Below are positions 5,642 through 10,017 of a stretch of 10,017 nt of DNA, piece by piece. The stretch spans positions 1-10,017 of the forward strand of contig JAVEVF010000068.1 of NCBI GenBank assembly GCA_034005175.1, written 5' to 3'. This DNA comes from JAVEVF01 sp034005175. GTDB taxonomy: Bacteria > Actinomycetota > Coriobacteriia > Anaerosomatales > SLCP01. Below the pieces are notes generated by a model. That model saw nothing but the letters and a program-made list of their open reading frames with translations. It did no database searches and was not told the DNA's origin. A program made the translations under genes and the position numbers. Numbering within the stretch: position 1 is the first letter of the stretch; each line of letters opens with the position of its first letter.

Positions 5642-6283
5642 TCATTCCTCCATGTAGCGTTCGATCTTGGCGTATACCTCTTCTTTTACCGATGCCATGA
5701 CGATATCGCCTGCATGCAGCACCGCGTCGGGCTCGGGAACGAACATCTCCTCGCCTCGGGAGATCGCTGCTATCCGAAAGCGCCGGGGTATCTCGATGTC
5801 GGCAACCCGCTTGCCCTGCACCGCGGCACCAGCTTTGAACTGGACGATCTCGACATCGCCGAGGGCAGAGATGTGGTGTCCGTGGCGTGCCTTGATCTTG
5901 TCGAGGAGCGTCTCGGCCACAAGCGTGGTCCCGCACACGTAGTCAAGCCCCAGCTGCTGATAGGTGCGCTCCCGCATGGGGTTATACAGCCGCGCAACGG
6001 TGTGTTCTACGTCGAAGAGCTTGCGCGCGACCTCCGCTGCCATGAGGTTCGTGTTGTCGAGGTCGGTCACCGCCGCAAACGCGTGTGCTCCGCGGATGCC
6101 GGCCTCCTCAAGCACTTCCTCATCGAATCCTAGACCTTTGACGGTCACGCCGTTGAACACGGTACCGAGGCGCTTGAAGGAATCCGCGTCCTTGTCGATC
6201 ACGACCACATTGTGGCCCTCGATGGAAAGCAACGTCGCGAGCTGCGATCCCACTCTCCCGCATCCCACCACGACGACGTTCAT
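5642..6283 (-). CDS. trkA: TrkA-family K+ transport regulator (first of pair)
   Basis: Regulatory RCK subunit of 213 residues. The Rossmann fold begins MNVVVVGCGRVGSQLATLLS with a canonical GxGxxG (residues 8-13). Strand 2 ends in the ribose-binding Asp of VVVIDKD, and KGLGFDEEVLEEAGI, AVTDLDNTNLMAAEVARKLF and RLYNPMRERTYQQLG follow as in TrkA. The C-terminal RCK_C domain (~135-213) has DVEIVQFKAG and the late VLHAGDIVMASV strand pair. The ATG at 6283 has AGGAG five bases upstream. Its TGA overlaps the possible first ATG of the second trkA-like gene, so both are co-translated and probably form a hetero-oligomer. Transcription likely starts at the TTGACA promoter at 6332-6360. Confidence 0.94.
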   Translation of the reverse strand: MNVVVVGCGRVGSQLATLLSIEGHNVVVIDKDADSFKRLGTVFNGVTVKGLGFDEEVLEEAGIRGAHAFAAVTDLDNTNLMAAEVARKLFDVEHTVARLYNPMRERTYQQLGLDYVCGTTLVAETLLDKIKARHGHHISALGDVEIVQFKAGAAVQGKRVADIEIPRRFRIAAISRGEEMFVPEPDAVLHAGDIVMASVKEEVYAKIERYMEE

Positions 6284-6320
6284 CTGCGCTCCTGACCCTG
6301 TCTGCCGAGCCCTGCCAGCA

Positions 6321-6331
6321 CCGATTATCGG
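6321..6331. promoter_or_regulatory. Palindrome at the trkA start site
   Basis: CCGATTATCGG is a perfect 11-base inverted repeat (five-base arms, one-base centre). It abuts the -10 hexamer of the trkA promoter and covers the expected +1. This is a position at which a small repressor dimer could act, or it may be a short mRNA 5' hairpin. No regulator is known to me for this exact sequence. Confidence 0.4.
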
Positions 6332-6360
6332 ACGCTACTCCTCGCCATCTGAGGTGTCAA
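6332..6360 (-). promoter_or_regulatory. Promoter of the trkA pair
   Basis: On the minus strand a perfect -35 TTGACA (6360-6355), a 17-base spacer and TAGCGT (6337-6332) precede trkA. The -10 is weak (3 of 6), so the promoter may be activated, or carried by the strong -35. The start site near 6325 gives a leader of ~42 bases. Confidence 0.6.
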
Positions 6361-6404
6361 CACAGTGCCGAGCCAGAGCAGCCAAGCACACGTGCGATGC
6401 CCCG

Positions 6405-6438
6405 AAACGCACAGGGCGCCGGAAGGTTCCCGACGCCC
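6405..6438 (-). terminator. Hairpin terminator after the zinc-ribbon gene
   Basis: On the minus strand GGGCGTCGG (6438-6430) pairs with CCGGCGCCC (6422-6414), nine pairs with one G-U, around a seven-base loop. The following TGTGCGTTT tract is only partly U-rich, so efficiency may be modest. It lies 25 bases after the stop codon and ahead of the trkA promoter. Confidence 0.6.
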
Positions 6439-6463
6439 GCACGTTTACACCCTGATGGGTGAG

Positions 6464-6610
6464 TTACTTGCCGATCTTGAACATCTTGGTGCCGCACTCG
6501 GGGCAGATGCCTTGGGTGGCCGGGCGGCCGTTCTTCATCGTGATCTGCTGGGCGTCCTTCATCTCCCGCTTCTCCTTGCACTTCACGCAGTAGCCCTCTT
6601 TTGCTGCCAT
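6464..6610 (-). CDS. Small zinc-ribbon protein (DUF5679-like)
   Basis: A 48-residue protein with two cysteine pairs, C8-x2-C11 (GYCVKCKEK) and C36-x2-C39 (GICPECGTK), making a zinc ribbon. The segment between them is basic and polar (KDAQQITMKNGRPATQ), and the protein ends KMFKIGK. It strongly resembles the short DUF5679 family found widely in Actinomycetota and Chloroflexota, whose function I do not know; by size and charge it could bind nucleic acid or a protein partner. The ATG at 6610 has AAAGGAG six bases upstream, and codon use looks like its neighbours. It has its own promoter (6714-6741), a structured leader and a hairpin terminator, so it is a single-gene unit. Short gene finders with a 60-residue cut-off would miss it. 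Confidence 0.88.
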   Translation of the reverse strand: MAAKEGYCVKCKEKREMKDAQQITMKNGRPATQGICPECGTKMFKIGK

Positions 6611-6685
6611 GCAGCACTCCTTTCGCACGATACGGACAGCGGTCCCCGTCGCGCCTCATGGTGTTCGTGCACCGCGGGAGACCCC

Positions 6686-6709
6686 CTCGGACGGACCGTC
6701 CCGTCCGAG
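6686..6709 (-). other. Perfect stem-loop in the leader of the zinc-ribbon gene
   Basis: CTCGGACGG (6709-6701 on the minus strand) pairs with CCGTCCGAG (6694-6686), nine perfect pairs around a six-base loop. It begins at about the expected transcription start of the 6714-6741 promoter, so it would sit at the extreme 5' end of the mRNA. No U-tract follows in either direction, so it is not a standard terminator. It may stabilise the transcript, or act as an operator in DNA. Confidence 0.55.
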
Positions 6710-6713
6710 CAAG

Positions 6714-6741
6714 AGTGTACACCTCTTGAAGCACTTGTCAT
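6714..6741 (-). promoter_or_regulatory. Promoter of the zinc-ribbon gene
   Basis: On the minus strand ATGACA (6741-6736; 5 of 6 to consensus), a 16-base spacer and TACACT (6719-6714; 4 of 6) lie over the stop codon of the DUF1461 gene. The leader to the ATG at 6610 would be ~100 bases and contains the perfect hairpin at 6686-6709. Confidence 0.6.
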
Positions 6742-7409
6742 TCACGTCCGCGCGAAGCGCGCCGTGCGCCCCACCAGCCCCACACCCCCAACACGACCGC
6801 GATAAGTGACGACAGAACGCCCCAGACTGCTGCGGACACGATCCAGAAGCGCTCTGGAAACAATCCGATGAGCAGTGCATCCCCCGGAAACTGCCATGTG
6901 CCGTGGGTGAAGAACACCCCATGAAACGCAGTGAAGAACCACTCGAAATCAGCACACGCAAGCGCTGCAGCAAGGCCCATCGTTGCCAAGATTCCGAGGG
7001 CCGCTGCAAGCAGCGAGATGGAGAGCTCGTGCTTCCATCGTGCGCGAATCGTTATCAGGAACCATGCGGCCGTTGCCACGATGGCGACGTATGTCACAAG
7101 GCGCACGCTGTGCAGGAGATCCCTCACGTCAGCCAGGTGGGCGAGTGCCTTCTCGTCGAAGGCCGGCCGGCCGTCACTGGTTGACGCTGGCAGCCGTGAG
7201 CCCTTCTCTCCCGCGACGAACGCTCGCACCTGTTCAGCAAGCTCCTGGGTCTGCACGGGGTCAAGACCGGCAATCTCAGGCGCATCAACGTACAGGACCA
7301 GGGCTGCGGTGTAGGGAGGGGCAAGCATCAGCATCAGCGGCACGCCGAGCGCACACACCGTCAAGGCAACAGAGCATGCCGATACCAGCACGCGGCGGCC
7401 AGGCGTCAC
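6738..7409 (-). CDS. DUF1461 / TIGR01906 membrane protein, Lit-like
   Basis: Integral membrane protein of 223 residues with hydrophobic segments at ~7-30, 102-120, 128-152 and 188-214 and a long extracytoplasmic loop (~38-100). It carries the family signatures ALAHLADVRDLL (H91) and FEWFFTAFHGVFFTHGTW (H163), followed by FPGDALLIGLFPERFW. The family includes Lit, the lipoprotein intramolecular transacylase of some Firmicutes, which moves an acyl chain on the lipoprotein N-terminal diacylglyceryl-cysteine. As I recall, two histidines in equivalent positions are catalytic there. Whether this actinobacterial-type homologue has that activity is inference. The GTG at 7409 overlaps the TGA of the cyclase gene (GTGA), with GGAG eight bases upstream, so it is translationally coupled to the cyclase. 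No terminator is seen after it. Confidence 0.75.
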   Translation of the reverse strand: MTPGRRVLVSACSVALTVCALGVPLMLMLAPPYTAALVLYVDAPEIAGLDPVQTQELAEQVRAFVAGEKGSRLPASTSDGRPAFDEKALAHLADVRDLLHSVRLVTYVAIVATAAWFLITIRARWKHELSISLLAAALGILATMGLAAALACADFEWFFTAFHGVFFTHGTWQFPGDALLIGLFPERFWIVSAAVWGVLSSLIAVVLGVWGWWGARRASRGRE

Positions 7410-8626
7410 TGGACCGTCTCCACTCCCCGCACGGCGTTACCGCCTGCCAGCAACGCTCGGTGCAAAGCCTCGTCCACCGCGGAAAGCATGGTGTCGAGCG
7501 TCGGCCCACTCGTAGGATAGGTGGCGACTCCGATGCTTATCGTCACGCTCGTGTCAGCACAGCGAACTTGCTCGACAGCGGTGCGCAATACCTCGGCCAC
7601 GCCAGCGGCGCTAGCACCATCCGGTGGCCCTCCCGTGGCATCTTCGACCAGAAGCACTGCGAACTCCTCGCCGCCGAAACGAGCGAGCACGTTAGACGTC
7701 GGGGAGACCGTGGAGCAGCACTCCTCAAGGGCGCGGCCGAGCGCTTCTGCCACAGCTACGAGCATCTCGTCCCCGCGCGCTATCCCAAAGGTGGAGTTGA
7801 TGCGGGCAAAGTCATCGATGTCACCCATGAGCACCGCGAATCCTCGGCCATCCCGCTCGGCACGAAACACCTCTCCCGCAAGAGCGCGCAGAAAGTACTT
7901 GCGATCGTACAGGCCGGTCTTCTCATCGAGTATCGATGCCTCGGCCAGCTGAGCCTCTCGCTCACGCACCTTGGAGGTCAGCAGCGTGGAGACCATAGCC
8001 ACCCCGCCCAACACCGTGATCTGCCAGAGGTACCGGACGCTCACGAAGGTGCGGTTGAAGTGCAGGCTGCCGTAGGTGAACGGGATAGTCACATGGGGAA
8101 GCAGCCCGAAGTACTCTCCCCAGACCACCACTCCGTACGCGAGCAAGCTGAAACCTGTGACGATCCAGACGTCGCGCGGGCGCGGCAGAATGAACGCCGC
8201 CTCAAGGATGAACAGCCCGTACATCGCGTGGAACCACGAGTGCACGCCGCCAGAGTAGTACACCAGCACAGTCACGACGATCACGTCGAAGAGCAGCTGT
8301 GCATGGTTCAAGAATGCGATGTTGCCGAGGCGCCGGTACGTGAGGTGATAGTAGGTGTTGTACATGCACACGAACACCACCGCGAGGGCGGGAACCACGA
8401 TGTTCGGAGCAAGTTCGGGCCATGAAACCGCGCTGCCGTAGATCCACACGCCCAGCAGCGTGAACACGCTCAGCACGGCCACGAGAGCCCACCGGATGCG
8501 GATGACGAGCCCCACGCGCTCGATATTGGTCTGCAGCGCTTCAATGTCATAGCGTGTGGGTCGCTCGCGCCAGCTGACTCTGGCACTGCGTATGAGTGCT
8601 TTGGCGAATCGGTTCGGAGTGGCCAC
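7406..8626 (-). CDS. Membrane-bound diguanylate cyclase (GGDEF)
   Basis: Would make cyclic di-GMP from two GTP. The 406-residue protein has a cytosolic N-terminus, about six hydrophobic segments (~43-63, 73-93, 108-125, 132-148, 152-172 and 200-217) resembling the membrane sensor regions of actinobacterial histidine kinases, a short charged helix (~220-232), and a GGDEF domain (~234-402). The catalytic site is intact: DEKTGLYDRKYF (234-245), metal-binding D269 in GDIDDFARIN, and RFGGEEFAVLL with GGEEF at 318-322. The inhibitory I-site RxxD is absent: residues 309-312 read PTSN. VTISIGVATYP (361-371) is typical of the fold. GTG at 8626 has GGGAG five bases upstream. It is first in a pair with the Lit-like gene and divergent from the CcsA-like gene. 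Confidence 0.92.
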   Translation of the reverse strand: MATPNRFAKALIRSARVSWRERPTRYDIEALQTNIERVGLVIRIRWALVAVLSVFTLLGVWIYGSAVSWPELAPNIVVPALAVVFVCMYNTYYHLTYRRLGNIAFLNHAQLLFDVIVVTVLVYYSGGVHSWFHAMYGLFILEAAFILPRPRDVWIVTGFSLLAYGVVVWGEYFGLLPHVTIPFTYGSLHFNRTFVSVRYLWQITVLGGVAMVSTLLTSKVREREAQLAEASILDEKTGLYDRKYFLRALAGEVFRAERDGRGFAVLMGDIDDFARINSTFGIARGDEMLVAVAEALGRALEECCSTVSPTSNVLARFGGEEFAVLLVEDATGGPPDGASAAGVAEVLRTAVEQVRCADTSVTISIGVATYPTSGPTLDTMLSAVDEALHRALLAGGNAVRGVETVQ

Positions 8627-8672
8627 GCGATCTCCCGGGCAGTGGGACAGGACGGCATCCCGATTTCGACCA

Positions 8673-8682
8673 CAGTATACTG
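8673..8682. promoter_or_regulatory. Palindromic -10 region between divergent genes
   Basis: CAGTATACTG is a perfect ten-base palindrome in the 80-base gap between the cyclase and the CcsA-like gene. It reads TATACT, a strong -10, on both strands (plus 8676-8681; minus 8679-8674). No good -35 stands at 16-18 bases on either side. If used, the plus-strand start would be near 8688, 25 bases before the ATG at 8713. Confidence 0.45.
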
Positions 8683-8712
8683 GAGGAACGCGACCTAACG
8701 GAGCCGATGTCC

Positions 8713-9678
8713 ATGAACCCTTCCACCATCCAGGCGCAACTCACCCAACTCACTGGGGCGCTCGGCGCCATCGGCACACCGCTGCAAGCCATCCTGCCTG
8801 TGATGGGCCTCATACTCGTGGTTCTGGCGACGATACCGGCATTTCGCCGATTCCTCAGCGTTGCCATCGGCACAAGCGCCCTTGTACTGCTGGCCGGCGA
8901 GTTCGTGCTCATCTGGTTTCACTGGCGTCTGTACCAGATCGCAGCAGTGGCAAGCCCCGACACCGCTGCGGTGGTGGGAAGGGTCGCCGTGCCGCTGTGG
9001 GTCGAGTCCGAGAAGCTGTACGTGTGGGCGCTTACGCTCGCACTCATGGCTGTCTTCGCCCGCCGCCACCGGGATGAACTGTTGCCCGGCATCGCGGTCA
9101 TCCTCGCTGTGCTCATGTCGGGGGCTGCCGTCTGGGGCAAGCCCTTCACGGAGCCCCTGCCGCTGTTTCTCGGGCAGTACACCGGCTATCTGCAGGCGAT
9201 GGCCACCGGAGATCTCGCCGTCATGATGGGCGCGTATCAGGGGATGGAAGGCGCACGCCAGTTCTACTACAACACCGTGTACATGTGGGTGCACCCTCCG
9301 GCGCTCTTCTTCGCGTATGCGACGTTTGCCATCGCGTTTGTCGCCACACTTCTGATGGTGCGCGAACGGCACTCTGCTTTCGAGACCACCTCATATCGAT
9401 GGGTTCGGCTCGGCTACCTTCCTCTTACTGCCGGTATGTTGCTCGGCTTTCCCTGGGCGATCATGGCGTGGCAGGGGGAGAGCTGGTGGTGGTCGGGCAA
9501 GGTCAACATGTCCATCATGATGTGGCTGCTGTATACCGCGCTGCTGCATGCCCGTCTGTATCTGCGCAGGCAAGGGATGTGGAAGTGGGTTGCGGCGCTG
9601 TCCATCCTTGCGTTTCTCGTGCTGCTGCTGACCTATCTCGCAACCTACATCGTGCCCGGCGCACATAGCTACGCATGA
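8713..9678 (+). CDS. CcsA/CcmF-family cytochrome c assembly membrane protein, variant WWD motif
   Basis: Predicted haem-handling membrane protein of 321 residues with about eight hydrophobic segments. YMWVHPPALFFAYATF (190-205) matches the HPP helix of CcmF/CcsA, with H194 as the candidate first periplasmic haem ligand. WLLYTALLHARLYLR (271-285) matches the helix after the WWD loop, with H279 as candidate transmembrane ligand. The C-terminus GAHSYA matches the HSY end of CcsA, with H318 as second periplasmic ligand. The WWD loop itself is altered: WQGESWWWSGKVNMS (253-267) has Ser-Gly where the family has Asp-Pro and lacks the later Glu. I chose ATG at 8713, nine bases after GGAG; ATG at 8707 is in frame but only three bases away from it. 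The frame is also open upstream to 8596 without support. It is followed by another membrane gene, probably in the same operon. Confidence 0.8.
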   Translation: MNPSTIQAQLTQLTGALGAIGTPLQAILPVMGLILVVLATIPAFRRFLSVAIGTSALVLLAGEFVLIWFHWRLYQIAAVASPDTAAVVGRVAVPLWVESEKLYVWALTLALMAVFARRHRDELLPGIAVILAVLMSGAAVWGKPFTEPLPLFLGQYTGYLQAMATGDLAVMMGAYQGMEGARQFYYNTVYMWVHPPALFFAYATFAIAFVATLLMVRERHSAFETTSYRWVRLGYLPLTAGMLLGFPWAIMAWQGESWWWSGKVNMSIMMWLLYTALLHARLYLRRQGMWKWVAALSILAFLVLLLTYLATYIVPGAHSYA

Positions 9679-9756
9679 GGTCATGCGAAATCCAAGGAGC
9701 CGAGTACTCACCACATGTCTATGTGCAGGATCTCGACGACTCGAGGGGATGAACCG

Positions 9757-10017
9757 ATGACTGAGCCGATCAGAAACAGAAGCTGGGACTTCTCGCTCAC
9801 GGTGGCTACCGTCGCGCTCCTCGGCTCTTTGGGCCTGCAATCATTTCTCGGCACGCTGTATGTGTGGTGGGCGAGTAACGCCCTGGCGGGCTTCGACCTC
9901 TTCGGCTATGACCGATTCGTGTGGTGGATGAATGCCATCGCCGCACCCCAGGTGATCTCGCTTGTGATCGTAATGGGGCTTTGTGTGCCCAAGCGATTGT
10001 TCAGCCGTACCGCGCTT
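9757..10017 (+). CDS. Membrane protein of unknown function (cut by window edge)
   Basis: Eighty-seven residues are visible, with no stop before the edge. I do not recognise the family. After a polar start (MTEPIRNRSWDFS) come a hydrophobic segment at ~14-38 with an aromatic end (FLGTLYVWWASN), a loop with FDLFGYDRFVWW, and a second hydrophobic segment (~57-77, NAIAAPQVISLVIVMGLCV) ending in basic KRLF. The ATG at 9757 has GAGGGG eight bases upstream. An in-frame ATG at 9715 has AAGGAG only 15 bases away, so it is less likely. It begins 78 bases after the CcsA-like gene with no terminator between. Co-transcription and a role in cytochrome c or haem handling are plausible, by context only. Confidence 0.75.
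   Translation, partial: MTEPIRNRSWDFSLTVATVALLGSLGLQSFLGTLYVWWASNALAGFDLFGYDRFVWWMNAIAAPQVISLVIVMGLCVPKRLFSRTAL

Noticed and set aside
5646..5936. Upstream extension of the second TrkA-like gene to 5936
   Set aside because: It runs through the coding sequence of the first trkA gene in another frame; the Rossmann start and ribosome site at 5639 fix the true N-terminus.
6686..6709. Terminator for the DUF1461 gene
   Set aside because: The stem is perfect, but neither side has a U-tract and it sits at the start of the next transcript; it is listed as a leader stem-loop.
6983..8425. 480-codon open frame on the plus strand opposite the cyclase and DUF1461 genes
   Set aside because: It is rich in Arg, His, Pro and Gln with no domain or hydrophobic pattern, lacks a ribosome site, and lies antisense to a clear GGDEF gene. 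Long antisense frames are expected at this GC content.

Overview
The window is a gene-dense, GC-rich stretch of bacterial chromosome. All content except the last ~1.3 kb lies on the minus strand. The order rpsF-ssb-rpsR-(YybS/DUF2232)-rplI-dnaB, two adjacent TrkA-type proteins (as in the ceoB/ceoC pair of Mycobacterium), an actinobacterial-style M23 peptidase and a CGAAC-N4-GTTCG SOS box together suggest an Actinomycetota member. Cytochrome c maturation genes beside a diguanylate cyclase would fit a free-living, possibly anaerobic Coriobacteriia-like lineage. That placement is inference; no rRNA or taxonomic marker was compared.

Layout, read in the direction of minus-strand transcription (high to low coordinates). 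A diguanylate cyclase with a membrane sensor region (8626-7406) overlaps by four bases a DUF1461/Lit-like membrane protein (7409-6738). A 48-residue zinc-ribbon protein (6610-6464), too short for the supplied ORF list, has its own promoter and a hairpin terminator. Two cytosolic K+-transport regulators form an overlapping pair (6283-4971) behind a TTGACA promoter with a palindrome at the start site. tRNA-Gly(CCC) (4876-4801) has its own promoter and terminator. A secreted, membrane-anchored M23 peptidase (4593-3565) follows, with a LexA/SOS box in its promoter. The ribosomal/replication cluster then runs rpsF, ssb, rpsR, DUF2232, rplI (3485-719), closed by an intrinsic terminator. dnaB (472 to the window edge) has its own candidate promoter.

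On the plus strand at the right end, a CcsA/CcmF-family cytochrome c assembly protein (8713-9678) is followed by an unrecognised membrane protein cut by the window edge (9757 on). The rpsF cluster couples translation (S6, S18, L9) with replication (SSB, DnaB), a classical arrangement. The TrkA pair regulates a K+ channel or transporter whose membrane subunit is not in this window.

The most interesting points are the SOS box in front of a membrane-anchored cell-wall peptidase, which suggests a DNA-damage cell-division checkpoint like YneA/DivS but built on an M23 fold, and a CcsA-like protein that keeps its putative haem-ligand histidines while its WWD motif is rewritten. I saw no mobile element, CRISPR array, riboswitch or rRNA. 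The longest stretch without a protein gene is 4594-4970; it holds the SOS-box promoter, the tRNA terminator, the tRNA gene and the tRNA promoter.
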